Shown here one piece after another: positions 1-8,686 of a DNA stretch of 45,447 nucleotides. Under the pieces are notes generated by a model. The model had not been told where the DNA came from, did no database searches, and saw only the letters and a list, made by a program, of their open reading frames with translations. The stretch is taken from the NCBI GenBank assembly GCA_902524795.1, contig CABZEU010000011.1:1-45447 (forward strand), written 5' to 3'. This DNA comes from an uncultured Pelagibacteraceae bacterium (GTDB lineage Bacteria; Pseudomonadota; Alphaproteobacteria; Pelagibacterales; AG-422-B15). The translations under genes were made by a program, and so were the position numbers. How positions within the stretch are numbered: the stretch's first letter is position 1; the number at the start of each line of letters is the position of its first letter.

Positions 1-672
1 GTCTTTACGGCCAATCATACTCACTTAGCAAATATCTCTAATGAACGAAAATGGTATGAATTTAAAGAAATTTTGAAATTAAAAACACCCCATACTTCAC
101 TTCATATGATGGAGAGTGTAGGAATATTGAAAACTCATTTTGAAGGAGCCTTACCGGATGAAAATTTTAAAAATTTAATCGAAATTGAATCAAGAATCGG
201 TGCCGCTCCCAATCCAATAATTAGGTTGAGTATACTTATCGGAAGTTCACTTGAAAAAACAAACCATTTTATCAATGCTTTTCCGCTTTCCAAGGCGGAC
301 TCAACAGAGTTACTGAAATTATCAAGCTTAAATAAAAAAATTGTTTCATATCTCTCAATGAAAGAAGTTCGTTACTTATTGTATAAGCTTGGCAAAACTG
401 AGTTTCAAAATCAGATAATCATAAATTGGTCCCGAGATACTCAAAATAAGAACGAAGTTAACTGGAGATCTTTATACGAAGTAGCAAATAATTGGACCAA
501 ACCCAATTTTGAAATTTCATCCAAAGATATTATTAACATGGGTATAGAACAAGGACCAATGGTTGGAAGAATAATGTCAGAAGTTGAAGATTGGTGGGCA
601 GAAAATGACTTTATCGATGATAAGTTTTCTCTAATAGAGCGCTTGAAAGCTATTGTTCAGGCTCAAAAATAA
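1..672 (+). CDS. cca: CCA tRNA nucleotidyltransferase family, C-terminal part (5' end outside window)
   Basis: The frame is open from the first base, so the gene starts upstream of the window; the ORF track begins only at an internal TTG (73). I recognise the helical tRNA-binding C-terminal half of an alphaproteobacterial CCA-adding / poly(A) polymerase family enzyme, which builds or repairs the 3' CCA of tRNAs. Supporting stretches are WYEFKEIL near the window edge, NPIIRLSILIG, and the terminal GIEQGPMVGRIMSEVEDWW, which matches the family's GP.VG...... WW ending. The nucleotidyltransferase catalytic domain is not in the window, so activity cannot be judged. It ends 8 bases before the convergent greA stop codon. 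Confidence 0.82.
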   Translation, partial: VFTANHTHLANISNERKWYEFKEILKLKTPHTSLHMMESVGILKTHFEGALPDENFKNLIEIESRIGAAPNPIIRLSILIGSSLEKTNHFINAFPLSKADSTELLKLSSLNKKIVSYLSMKEVRYLLYKLGKTEFQNQIIINWSRDTQNKNEVNWRSLYEVANNWTKPNFEISSKDIINMGIEQGPMVGRIMSEVEDWWAENDFIDDKFSLIERLKAIVQAQK

Positions 673-680
673 AAAATTTT

Positions 681-1160
681 TTATTTGAATTCAATTTTTT
701 TAATATCGTAATTCTTTTCACCTTTTGGCGTTGTTACAGTAACAAAATCTCCTTTTTCTTTTCCAATGAGCGCTCTTGCAACAGGTGACTTATAGGACAA
801 TAAGCCTGACTCAATATCTGCTTCATCATCACCAACAATTTGGAATTTGGTTTTAGACTCATCATCTAGATCAGATAGTTCTACGGTTGCACCAAAAACA
901 ATTGTCTTCTGATTTTTTGGAATATTATCAAGATCTATTATTTCAGCATTTGCAAGTATCAGTTGAATTTCTTGAATACGTCCTTCAATATGCCCTTGCT
1001 CTTCCTTGGCTGCATGATACTCAGCATTTTCTTTTAAGTCACCATGCTCCCTTGCTTCAGCTATGGCCTGAATGACCTTTTGACGCTTATTGTTAATAAG
1101 ATCATTCAATTCATCTTGAAGTTTTTTTGCACCTTTTACCGTAATTGGTTCAGTTTCCAT
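681..1160 (-). CDS. greA: Transcription elongation factor GreA
   Basis: GreA rescues backtracked RNA polymerase by stimulating cleavage of the nascent RNA in the secondary channel. The 159-aa length is normal for the family. Residues 1-75 form the antiparallel coiled coil, with the tip signature [20 protein letters not shown] carrying the acidic residues that act at the polymerase active site. The rest is the FKBP-like C-terminal domain, including [14 protein letters not shown]. It is the last gene of the minus-strand set trmL-hemF-greA and lies 6 bases after hemF. It converges with cca. Confidence 0.97.
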   Translation of the reverse strand: METEPITVKGAKKLQDELNDLINNKRQKVIQAIAEAREHGDLKENAEYHAAKEEQGHIEGRIQEIQLILANAEIIDLDNIPKNQKTIVFGATVELSDLDDESKTKFQIVGDDEADIESGLLSYKSPVARALIGKEKGDFVTVTTPKGEKNYDIKKIEFK

Positions 1161-1166
1161 TTCAAT

Positions 1167-1970
1167 TTACTTCCACTTTGCGTTTGGTGGCATAGACATT
1201 AATATTGCATCAATATTACCGCCACTATTAAGTCCAAATTTAGTTCCACGGTCGTATAAAAGATTATATTCTACGTATCGGCCTCGTTTCAACAACTGAA
1301 TTTCTTTCTGTTTTTTTGTGAATTTTTCAAACATTTTTCTACGGACAACTTCTTTAATAATTTCTACGAAGGTTAATCCAATATCTTTAACAAAATCAAA
1401 ATCATTATTCCAATCATCCATTTTATAATCGAAGAAAATTCCACCGATACCTCTTATTTCTTTTCTATGCGGCATATAAAAGTACTCATCGCACCATTTT
1501 TTATATTTAGGATAATAACTCTTACCGTGCTTATCACATGTATTTTTAAGTCTGGAGTGAAAGTTCTTTTTTAGTATTTTATCTTCTAAGCATGGAGTCG
1601 CGTCAATTCCTCCCCCAAACCAACTTTTGCCGGTAATAATATGACGCGTATTAAAGTGCAGTGCTGGAACTTTTGGATTTACTGGATGAAGCACCACTGA
1701 AACACCTGATGACCAGAAATTATTATTTTTTTTAGTGCCAGGTATTTGCTTTGCAAAGTCTTTTGGAAATTTTCCAATAACATTTGAAAATGCAACGCCA
1801 CCTTTTTCAATTACATCGCCTTCAATAATTCTATACTCACCCTTTGACCATTTATTCTTCTTAAATTTAGCATTTGATCCATATTCTTTTTCAAGTTCAA
1901 GAACTGCATCACATATTAAATTTTGAAGTTCTATAAACCAGTCTTTACAAATCTTTTTATTATTCTTCAT
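1167..1970 (-). CDS. hemF: Coproporphyrinogen III oxidase, oxygen-dependent
   Basis: HemF oxidatively decarboxylates coproporphyrinogen III to protoporphyrinogen IX in heme synthesis, using O2. Recognisable family blocks in order are FWSSGVSVVLHPVNPKVPALHFNT (about residues 85-108), WFGGGIDATPCL, the histidine-containing YMPHRKEIRGIGGIFFDY, and C-terminal LKRGRYVEYNLLYDRGTKFGL followed by ILMSMPP. At 267 aa it is slightly short for the family (about 280-300), with a trimmed N-terminus. WFGGG.D.TP ends CL rather than the more common YY. It lies 1 base from trmL. Heme output fits the adjacent divergent cytochrome bc1 operon, and an O2-dependent enzyme suggests an aerobic lifestyle. Confidence 0.95.
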   Translation of the reverse strand: MKNNKKICKDWFIELQNLICDAVLELEKEYGSNAKFKKNKWSKGEYRIIEGDVIEKGGVAFSNVIGKFPKDFAKQIPGTKKNNNFWSSGVSVVLHPVNPKVPALHFNTRHIITGKSWFGGGIDATPCLEDKILKKNFHSRLKNTCDKHGKSYYPKYKKWCDEYFYMPHRKEIRGIGGIFFDYKMDDWNNDFDFVKDIGLTFVEIIKEVVRRKMFEKFTKKQKEIQLLKRGRYVEYNLLYDRGTKFGLNSGGNIDAILMSMPPNAKWK

Positions 1971-1971
1971 A

Positions 1972-2427
1972 CTAAATTGTTTTTAATTGCCTTATAGCTT
2001 CCGAGAGTACTATCGCAGATGATGTAGCTACATTGAGTGATCTCGCACCTGCTTTCATTCTTATCTTAATAACCTCATCTACTTCTTGATGAACGTATTC
2101 TGGCACGCCTGCACTTTCTCTCCCAACGATTAGATTGTCTGATTGATTAAAGTAATAATCATAATGAGACTTGCCCCCTTTTGTTGAAAGTAATATTTTT
2201 CTCCCATTCCTTTTTGTCATATAATCTTTCCAATCATCAAACTCACTTATCTTGACATTTTTTATATAATCCATTGCAACACGGTTTAGCGATTTTTCAG
2301 ACAAAACAAATGATGCGGGATGGATAATATCTATATTCACATCAAAACATGAGCAAATGCGAATCATAGCACCAGTATTTTGAGGAATATCAGGTTCAAA
2401 TATCGCTAAATTCAATTTTAAATTCAC
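1972..2427 (-). CDS. trmL: tRNA (cytidine/uridine-34 2'-O)-methyltransferase, SPOUT family
   Basis: TrmL methylates the 2'-OH of wobble nucleotide 34 in certain leucine tRNAs using SAM. The 151-aa length and single SPOUT domain fit. Diagnostic blocks are IFEPDIPQNTGAMIRICSC at the N-terminus, LIVGRESAGVPEYVHQ in the middle, and the trefoil-knot cofactor loop IRMKAGARSLNVATSSAIVLSEA at the C-terminus (family form: I.M....RSLN...A.A). The gene is first in the trmL-hemF-greA run, and its upstream region is shared with the divergent petABC operon. Confidence 0.93.
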   Translation of the reverse strand: MNLKLNLAIFEPDIPQNTGAMIRICSCFDVNIDIIHPASFVLSEKSLNRVAMDYIKNVKISEFDDWKDYMTKRNGRKILLSTKGGKSHYDYYFNQSDNLIVGRESAGVPEYVHQEVDEVIKIRMKAGARSLNVATSSAIVLSEAIRQLKTI

Positions 2428-2550
2428 CCTTCTAGATTTTTAGAGAAATATGCGTCATCTTGACCCAATTTATCCATCAATTGCTTATTTAATTTCGCAT
2501 AAAAATGCTTATTTTAGAGTATATTAGCAAATAAATATTGGGAAGATAAT
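2428..2550. promoter_or_regulatory. Divergent intergenic region between trmL and petABC
   Basis: A 123-base spacer must hold the start signals for both trmL (minus) and petA (plus). I see no clean -35/-10 pair. There is a short inverted repeat GCAT-aaaa-ATGC at 2497-2508 and a TATATT hexamer near 2520 that could be a -10 for the pet operon. A purine-rich GGGAAG lies just before the petA TTG start. Confidence 0.35.
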
Positions 2551-3060
2551 TTGTCAGACAAACCTGTTACAAGAAGAAACTTTTTGTACATTACGACTGG
2601 AACATTTACTGCCGCTGGAGCAGCTTCATTAGTATGGCCTTTTATAGATCAAATGAACCCAGATGCATCAGTAAAAGCACTTGCTTCTACGGAAGTTGAC
2701 TTAAGACCTATTGCGCCAGGCCAAAGTATTACGGTTTTGTGGAGAGGTAAGCCTGTTTTTATCAGAAGAAGAACACCTGAGGAGATATCAGAAGCTAAAG
2801 CTGTATCTCTAGATGAATTACCGGATCCTCAAGATGATTCAGCTAGGGCTAAAAACCCAGAGTGGCTGGTAATGGTTGGAATATGTACCCATTTGGGATG
2901 TATACCACTTGGTCAAAAGGGTGAATATAATGGTTGGTTCTGTCCATGTCATGGTTCACACTATGATACATCAGGAAGAATAAGAAAAGGTCCAGCCCCT
3001 ACCAATTTGGAAATTCCTGACTATGTATTTCTTAATGATAACACTATTAAAATTGGATAA
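2551..3060 (+). CDS. petA: Ubiquinol-cytochrome c reductase, Rieske iron-sulfur subunit
   Basis: This is the Rieske [2Fe-2S] subunit of cytochrome bc1, which takes the first electron from ubiquinol and passes it to cytochrome c1. The start is TTG, preceded by GGGAAG. The N-terminus has the twin-arginine motif TRRNFL followed by a single hydrophobic anchor (about residues 10-30), typical of Tat-exported Rieske proteins. The cluster-binding boxes CTHLGC and CPCHGSH are both complete, and [10 protein letters not shown] follows. At 169 aa it is near the small end of the family. It is the first gene of petABC, 5 bases before petB. Confidence 0.97.
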   Translation: MSDKPVTRRNFLYITTGTFTAAGAASLVWPFIDQMNPDASVKALASTEVDLRPIAPGQSITVLWRGKPVFIRRRTPEEISEAKAVSLDELPDPQDDSARAKNPEWLVMVGICTHLGCIPLGQKGEYNGWFCPCHGSHYDTSGRIRKGPAPTNLEIPDYVFLNDNTIKIG

Positions 3061-3065
3061 ATAAC

Positions 3066-4319
3066 ATGAGCGACAATTACGTACCAAAGTCAGCAGTTGG
3101 AAAATGGTTTAATGAAAGGTTACCTTTACTAGACCTAATTTATGGACACTTAATGCCATACCCAACTCCAAAAAATTTAAACTATTTTTGGACGTTCGGT
3201 GGAATTTTGACGTTTTGCTTGGTTACGCAAATTATAACCGGCTTAGTACTTGCTATGCACTATGTTGCTGATGCTGATTTAGCTTTTGCTAGTGTTGAAC
3301 ACATTATGCGTGATGTAAACTATGGTTGGTTATTAAGATATATTCATGCAAATGGTGCATCTCTATTTTTTATGGCTGTCTACATTCACATGGCAAGATC
3401 TATGTTTTATGGTTCTTATAAAGAACCACGAGAACTTATTTGGATTATAGGTGTATTTATATTCTTACTTATGATCGCCACTGCATTTATGGGATATGTT
3501 TTGCCTTGGGGTCAAATGAGTTTTTGGGGAGCTACTGTGATAACCAACCTATTTAGCGCAATACCGATTGTTGGAGAGTCTGTGACTAATTGGTTATGGG
3601 GAGGTTATGCTGTCGGCAGTCCGTTGTTGACAAGATTCTTTACCTTGCATTACTTAATGCCTTTTCTTATCTTCGCATTGGTAATTCTTCATGTTTGGGC
3701 TCTTCACGTACCAGGAAACAATAACCCTGAGGGGATCGATGTTGTTAAAGGATCACAAGATACAGTACCATTTCACCCACATTACGTAGTGAAAGATTTA
3801 TTTGCACTTGTTGTGTTTTTAATTATTTTTGCAGGGTTTGTATTTTTCGTGCCAAACCTTCTGGGACATACTGATAATTATATTCAAGCTAATCCACTTC
3901 AAACACCCGAGCATATTGTTCCTGAGTGGTATTTTTTACCTTTCTATGCAATCTTAAGGGCTGTACCAGACAAGCTTGGTGGAGTAATACTAATGGTATC
4001 AGCTATAGCTATTCTTGCTTTCTTGCCATGGCTGGATACTTCAAAAGTAAGGTCAGCAAAATACAGACCTCTCTACAAACAGTTTGTATGGCTCTTCTTT
4101 GCAAACACTATTTTTCTTGGCTACTTGGGAGCGCAAGTAGCAGATGGTATGTATTTAATCATGGGTAGAATTGCCACTGTATATTACTTTGCTCACTTTA
4201 TAATAATTTTGCCTTTGCTTGGGTATATTGAGAAAACCAAGCCGCTGCCTAAAAGCTTGAGCGAACCTGTTTTGTCAAAAGAGGAAAAAGAGATAATTGC
4301 CTCAGGAGCAACTACATAA
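3066..4319 (+). CDS. petB: Cytochrome b subunit of the bc1 complex
   Basis: Cytochrome b carries the two b hemes and the quinol oxidation and quinone reduction sites of complex III. The product is 417 aa with about eight hydrophobic segments. The paired heme-ligand histidines are visible in [21 protein letters not shown] and [21 protein letters not shown]. The Qo-site motif appears as [28 protein letters not shown] is the classic central block. Five-base spacers on both sides indicate translation as part of one petABC transcript. The protein is in the inner membrane. Confidence 0.98.
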   Translation: MSDNYVPKSAVGKWFNERLPLLDLIYGHLMPYPTPKNLNYFWTFGGILTFCLVTQIITGLVLAMHYVADADLAFASVEHIMRDVNYGWLLRYIHANGASLFFMAVYIHMARSMFYGSYKEPRELIWIIGVFIFLLMIATAFMGYVLPWGQMSFWGATVITNLFSAIPIVGESVTNWLWGGYAVGSPLLTRFFTLHYLMPFLIFALVILHVWALHVPGNNNPEGIDVVKGSQDTVPFHPHYVVKDLFALVVFLIIFAGFVFFVPNLLGHTDNYIQANPLQTPEHIVPEWYFLPFYAILRAVPDKLGGVILMVSAIAILAFLPWLDTSKVRSAKYRPLYKQFVWLFFANTIFLGYLGAQVADGMYLIMGRIATVYYFAHFIIILPLLGYIEKTKPLPKSLSEPVLSKEEKEIIASGATT

Positions 4320-4324
4320 GTTAA

Positions 4325-5098
4325 ATGCAATATTTATCAAAAATATTAATTTTAATTTTCCTACACATTGCCTTATTACAAATTTCTGCTCAAGCGGCGG
4401 AAATGAAAGAGCCTTTGCACCCAGAATGGTCATTCGAGGGGCCGTTGGGTAAGTTTGAAAGAGCTTCATTACAAAGAGGTTACCAAGTTTACACAGAAGT
4501 ATGTTCTGGCTGTCATTCAATGGAATTGTTGAGTTATAGAAACTTAATGGAAGACGGTGGCCCTGAGTTCTCTGAGGCGCAAGTGAAAGCTATGGCAGCT
4601 GCTTTTGAGGTAAAGGGCGCTCCAGATGAGTATGGCGATGTAGTTATGCGACCAGCTATCTTGTCAGATAAATTTGTCAGTCCCTATGAAAACGAACAAC
4701 AAGGAAGAGCAGCCAATGGTGGAGCATATCCTCCGGATCTATCTGTAATGGTTAAAGCACGACATGGTGGAGCAGATTATGTTTATTCATTACTGCTTGG
4801 ATATGAAGATGCCCCTGAGGGCATGGTTCTTGACGATGGTGTATACTACAATATTTACGCTAAGGGACAAAAAATTGCTATGCCACAATTGCTCTCAGCT
4901 GATGCTGTTGAGTATAGTGACGGTACGGAAGCAACTCCAGAACAAATGGCTAGAGATGTTACTATGTTTTTGACATGGACAGCAGAACCTAAATTGGAAG
5001 CGCGCAAGAGAATCGGCTTTAAAGTTATAACGTACCTATTAATACTTTCATTCTTGCTTTACTTTACGAATAAGCAAATTTGGAAAGATTCACACTAG
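4325..5098 (+). CDS. petC: Cytochrome c1 subunit of the bc1 complex
   Basis: Cytochrome c1 accepts electrons from the Rieske protein and passes them to soluble or membrane cytochrome c. The 257-aa product has an N-terminal signal peptide ending near AQAAE, then the family opening HPEWSFEGPLGKFERASLQRG. The covalent heme site CSGCHS is intact, and the likely distal Met ligand is in KGQKIAMPQLL. YPPDLSVMVKARHGGADY is also typical. A C-terminal transmembrane anchor (LLILSFLLYFTNKQIW) holds the periplasmic head to the membrane. It is the last gene of petABC. Confidence 0.97.
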   Translation: MQYLSKILILIFLHIALLQISAQAAEMKEPLHPEWSFEGPLGKFERASLQRGYQVYTEVCSGCHSMELLSYRNLMEDGGPEFSEAQVKAMAAAFEVKGAPDEYGDVVMRPAILSDKFVSPYENEQQGRAANGGAYPPDLSVMVKARHGGADYVYSLLLGYEDAPEGMVLDDGVYYNIYAKGQKIAMPQLLSADAVEYSDGTEATPEQMARDVTMFLTWTAEPKLEARKRIGFKVITYLLILSFLLYFTNKQIWKDSH

Positions 5099-5248
5099 TA
5101 TAATTATAAAAATACATTTTATTTCAATAATTTAATTTTTTTCTTTACAGTAAGTTGTAAGCTTCGTTATCCACAAGCTGATTAAATCTGTCTCGTAAAC
5201 TATTTTTGATTAATATAAACTCTAAAGTCAACTAGATGGAGGATCTTA
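5099..5248 (+). promoter_or_regulatory. Leader/promoter region of the purine permease gene
   Basis: These 150 bases lie between petC and the NCS2 permease. The first half is very AT-rich with a T-run. At 5160-5179 a short inverted repeat AGCTT / AAGCT encloses a 10-base loop (cgttatccac), followed by a pyrimidine-rich stretch and then the strong Shine-Dalgarno GGAGG at about 5238-5242. A purine-responsive leader is conceivable given the downstream gene, but I cannot match it to a known riboswitch consensus. Confidence 0.3.
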
Positions 5249-6538
5249 ATGTTAGAAAATATTTTTAAATTGAATGAAAATGGAACGAGCGTAAGAACAG
5301 AAATTCTTGCTGGGCTCGCTACATTTTTAACAATGGCTTATATCATTGTTGTTAATCCGGCAATATTATCAACTGATGGTACAGGCATGGATTTTGGTGG
5401 CGTATTTGTTGCGACCATTATCGCGGCAGTTGTTGGTTGTTTAGTTATGGGATTATGGGCTAATTGGCCAATAGCACTTGCACCAGGAATGGGACTAAAT
5501 GCATTTTTTGCTTTCGGCGTTGTATTCGGAATGGGCTACACCTACCAGCAAGCACTTGCTGCGGTATTCATTGCAGGAATTGCATTCCTCATATTGTCCA
5601 TAACACCTGCACGTCAGTGGATTATTAATAGTATTCCAAAAAGTATGAAGTTTGGAGTTGGCGCTGGTATTGGTTTATTTTTAGCAATCATTGGCTTAAA
5701 AAATGCAGGAGTTGTTGTCGATAACCCAGCAACTTTAGTGGGACTTGGAGATGTAAGTTCTATGCCTGTTATACTTGCTGCAGTTGGCTTTGCAATAATG
5801 GCCGTTCTTGATAAGAGAGGTGTACCGGGTTCAATCATTATTGGAATACTTGTGGTAAGTGTTGTTGCTTGGATGACAGGGGTCAGCGCAATTGACGGAG
5901 TAGTGGGATCTATACCTCCAGCTGTTCATGCATTTTCAATGGACTTTAGCCTTATTGCAACGGCTGGCTTTATTGGTGTAGCTTTTGCATTTCTTTTTGT
6001 AGATTTCTTTGATACTGCTGGAACGCTAACTTCAGTTGCTAACCTTACGGGAAAAGTTGACCAAGATGGAAATGTTGATGGTATTGGCAAAGCTGTCTTA
6101 GCAGACTCTGCGGCGACGACAGTTGGTGCTTTAGTGGGAACATCAAATACAACTTCTTACATTGAGTCAGGAGCTGGTATTAAAGAAGGTGGCAGAACAG
6201 GCCTTACAGCTGTAACCGTTGCAATTCTTTTTGCTATATGTTTATTTCTTGCTCCATTAGCTCAAAGTATACCATCTTTTGCAACTGCGCCTGCGCTTGT
6301 TTTTGTTGCAACTTTCTTCTTGAAGAATTTGCGCGATATAGAATGGGACGATGTGAGTGAATATGCTCCCGCAGTTTTAGCGGCTGTTTTAATGCCTCTA
6401 ACTTTCAGTATTGCTCATGGTATAGCTCTAGGTTTCATTGCCTATGTAGTGATAAAAGCTTTAAGTGGTAGACATGAAGATCTGAATGCAGGATCTATTG
6501 TAATCGGAGCATTATCCGTACTCTACTTCATCTTTTAA
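5249..6538 (+). CDS. NCS2 family purine permease (AzgA/PbuG-like)
   Basis: This is an inner-membrane transporter of the nucleobase-cation symporter 2 family, AzgA-like branch, which imports adenine, guanine or hypoxanthine. The 429-aa length and roughly 12-14 hydrophobic segments fit. Family blocks include EILAGLATFLTMAYIIVVNP at the N-terminus, APGMGLNAFFAF, the FFDTAGTL motif in the middle, GTSNTTSYIESGAGI, and EGGRTGLTAV. A strong GGAGG ribosome site precedes the ATG. The convergent neighbour is a gpt-like phosphoribosyltransferase, so uptake and salvage of purines appear linked here. The substrate cannot be fixed from sequence alone. Confidence 0.93.
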   Translation: MLENIFKLNENGTSVRTEILAGLATFLTMAYIIVVNPAILSTDGTGMDFGGVFVATIIAAVVGCLVMGLWANWPIALAPGMGLNAFFAFGVVFGMGYTYQQALAAVFIAGIAFLILSITPARQWIINSIPKSMKFGVGAGIGLFLAIIGLKNAGVVVDNPATLVGLGDVSSMPVILAAVGFAIMAVLDKRGVPGSIIIGILVVSVVAWMTGVSAIDGVVGSIPPAVHAFSMDFSLIATAGFIGVAFAFLFVDFFDTAGTLTSVANLTGKVDQDGNVDGIGKAVLADSAATTVGALVGTSNTTSYIESGAGIKEGGRTGLTAVTVAILFAICLFLAPLAQSIPSFATAPALVFVATFFLKNLRDIEWDDVSEYAPAVLAAVLMPLTFSIAHGIALGFIAYVVIKALSGRHEDLNAGSIVIGALSVLYFIF

Positions 6539-6544
6539 ACTTAC

Positions 6545-6991
6545 TTAATGATTGGCTTTGTCTTCCTCATCCCAGGGGAAGACAGGCCAAGTATCTTGAG
6601 TTATTTCTTCAACATACGTACTAGCTAACGGTAGCCCTCTAGGCTTAGCATAAATCACAGCTAAATGCATATTAGGCATATATTCTTTAAGAGCTTTTGC
6701 CGTTCCACCTTTATCTACAATATCATCAATTACGAGAACTATTTCATCTGTTTTTGGAGCTCGGTGAACAATAGCCTCTCCTGCCTCTCGATCAATATAA
6801 CTTTGTATGGAAACGATATCCACGTCTTGTATGCCTAGAGTGTAAGCAACAACTGCAGCGGGCACAAAGCCTCCTCTAGAAACAACAACCATTTTATCGA
6901 AGTTAATATTTTTACTTTTTATTAAGTGTCCAAGCTTTACAGCTTTCTCATGCATTTCCTCATAAGTCGGGAATACTAATTTATGTTCCAT
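6545..6991 (-). CDS. gpt: Xanthine-guanine phosphoribosyltransferase (Gpt-like)
   Basis: The family transfers phosphoribose from PRPP to guanine, xanthine or hypoxanthine, making GMP, XMP or IMP. The 148-aa length is close to E. coli Gpt. The PRPP-binding loop is LVIDDIVDKGGTAKAL, and the Gpt-type ending IYAKPRGLPLASTYVEEITQDTW...PWDE is diagnostic of the xanthine/guanine group rather than Hpt. VVSRGGFVPAAVVAYTLGI is the N-terminal phosphate-contacting part. It converges with the purine permease and lies 2 bases downstream of ychF on the minus strand, so it may be read through from that operon. PRPP comes from prs a few kilobases upstream in the same strand run. Confidence 0.87.
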   Translation of the reverse strand: MEHKLVFPTYEEMHEKAVKLGHLIKSKNINFDKMVVVSRGGFVPAAVVAYTLGIQDVDIVSIQSYIDREAGEAIVHRAPKTDEIVLVIDDIVDKGGTAKALKEYMPNMHLAVIYAKPRGLPLASTYVEEITQDTWPVFPWDEEDKANH

Positions 6992-6993
6992 AT

Positions 6994-8082
6994 CTAATTA
7001 TTAAATAAAAAATGCATTACGTCACCATCTTGTACAGTATATTCTTTACCTTCGCTACGCATCTTTCCTTGTTCTTTTGCTTTTATTTCACCCATGCATT
7101 CAATGTAATCATTATACGCAATAGTTTCAGCTCGAATAAAACCTTTTTCAAAATCAGTATGAATCCTTCCTGCAGCCTGCGGCGCTGTTGTCCCCGATTC
7201 TATGGTCCACGCTCTGGTTTCTTGCTCACCAGCAGTAAAATAAGTAATCAAATTTAGCGTTTTGTAGCCGCTACGGATAATTTTATTCAAACCCGACTCC
7301 TCTAATCCTAAGCTCTGTACATACTCCTTTTGATCTTCATCACTTAATGAGGAAATCTGGGACTCTATCTCTGCAGAAATAAGAATAATTTCATTGTTAA
7401 AATTATTTTTAATTTTTTCTATGAATTCATTCCCACCTATAATTGACTCTTCATTGACATTACACACATAGATTGTTGGTTTAAACGTAATTAAATTAAA
7501 CTCCGACGAATTTGATTTTATCTCAGCTAAATTTTCAATTGTAATTGCTGGCTCACCTTTCCCAAGATGGTTAAGTAACTTTTCCGCTGCTGAGATCTTT
7601 ATTTTTGCATCTTTATCACCTTTTTTAGCTTGTTTTTCGAGACCAGATTTTAATTTTTCTAGTAGTTCAATATCGGATAACACTAATTCAGTATTTATGG
7701 TTTCAATATCATCCAAGGGGTCAATTTTATTGCTTACGTGAGTTATATTTTCATCTTCAAAGCACCTAACCACGTGTATGATTGCGTCAACCTCTCTTAT
7801 ATGTGATAAGAATTTATTTCCTAATCCTTCACCCTTTGATGCACCTTTAACAAGTCCAGCTATATCAAAAAATGTCAGTGAGGTAGGTATAGTTTTTTTA
7901 GATTTTGCGATCTCAGTTAGAGTATTAACTCTTTCATCAGGAACTATTACGGTACCTTCATTTGGATCTATTGTGCAAAAGGGATAGTTGGCGGCTTCAG
8001 CTGAAATTTTTTTGGTAAGAGCATTAAATAAAGTTGATTTCCCAACATTAGGTAGTCCAACAATTCCGCATTTAAATCCCAT
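6994..8082 (-). CDS. ychF: Ribosome-binding ATPase YchF/Obg-family
   Basis: YchF is a conserved Obg-family P-loop protein that prefers ATP and binds ribosomes. It is linked to translation and oxidative-stress control. The 362-aa length is standard. The P-loop is GLPNVGKSTLFN. Other family marks are NYPFCTIDPNEG, DIAGLVKGASKGEGLGNKFL, and the C-terminal TGS-like domain with FTAGEQETRAWTIESGTTAPQAAG and HTDFEKGFIRAET. It follows pth by 1 base, the usual bacterial pairing. Confidence 0.97.
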   Translation of the reverse strand: MGFKCGIVGLPNVGKSTLFNALTKKISAEAANYPFCTIDPNEGTVIVPDERVNTLTEIAKSKKTIPTSLTFFDIAGLVKGASKGEGLGNKFLSHIREVDAIIHVVRCFEDENITHVSNKIDPLDDIETINTELVLSDIELLEKLKSGLEKQAKKGDKDAKIKISAAEKLLNHLGKGEPAITIENLAEIKSNSSEFNLITFKPTIYVCNVNEESIIGGNEFIEKIKNNFNNEIILISAEIESQISSLSDEDQKEYVQSLGLEESGLNKIIRSGYKTLNLITYFTAGEQETRAWTIESGTTAPQAAGRIHTDFEKGFIRAETIAYNDYIECMGEIKAKEQGKMRSEGKEYTVQDGDVMHFLFNN

Positions 8083-8083
8083 A

Positions 8084-8641
8084 TTATAATTTAATATTAT
8101 TTAAGAATTGAGATTTATTCTCTGATATCAGGAATTTTAAGTGAGATGAAATACTGATCTTTAATTGATCAACAATTTCTAACTCCTTTTTTTTAAAGTT
8201 TCCTAGAACATGCCTGTTAACCAATTCACGGCTTCCAGGGTGATCAATTCCAATCCTTACTCTATTATAATTTTTGCCTATACATGAGTCTATGGATTTT
8301 AATCCATTATGACCAGCGGGTGAGCCACCATTCTTGATTTTTACTTTTCCAAGAGAAATATCAAGGTCATCGTGGAAAACATAAACTGAATCTAGATGGA
8401 GTTTATAAAAATTAACGAGTTTTGCAATACTGCCACCACATTCATTCATGTAATCGCATGACTTAAATGTGAGTATTTTTTTTCTGCTGATGGAAAAAGT
8501 TTTTAAATCACCGTTGAATTTTTTTTCACTCTTAATAATTTCATTATTATCATTGATTTTATCAATAACAATGAATCCTATATTATGTCTATTTAAGGAA
8601 TGTTTTTCACCAGGGTTTCCTAAACCAATTAGAGCAATCAT
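8084..8641 (-). CDS. pth: Peptidyl-tRNA hydrolase
   Basis: Pth releases peptides from tRNAs that have dropped off the ribosome. At 185 aa it has the expected size. The N-terminal block GLGNPGEKHSLNRHNIGF carries the catalytic histidine in the NRHN motif. DYMNECGGS is the tRNA/peptide-contact region, FHDDLDISLGKVKIKNGGS holds the catalytic Asp, and GHNGLKSI follows. HPGSRELVNRHVLGNF is the C-terminal family signature. It sits between rplY and ychF, a common order in which translation genes share one transcript. Confidence 0.96.
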   Translation of the reverse strand: MIALIGLGNPGEKHSLNRHNIGFIVIDKINDNNEIIKSEKKFNGDLKTFSISRKKILTFKSCDYMNECGGSIAKLVNFYKLHLDSVYVFHDDLDISLGKVKIKNGGSPAGHNGLKSIDSCIGKNYNRVRIGIDHPGSRELVNRHVLGNFKKKELEIVDQLKISISSHLKFLISENKSQFLNNIKL

Positions 8642-8686
8642 ACGTTTAAGAATATAGAAATTATGTATTAGTTGAAAGGTAAAGTA

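Noticed and set aside
667-686. Perfect AT palindrome AAATAAAAAA/TTTTTTATTT between cca and greA as a terminator
   Set aside because: It has no GC stem and no loop, so the RNA hairpin would be weak. A bidirectional terminator role is possible but not supported.
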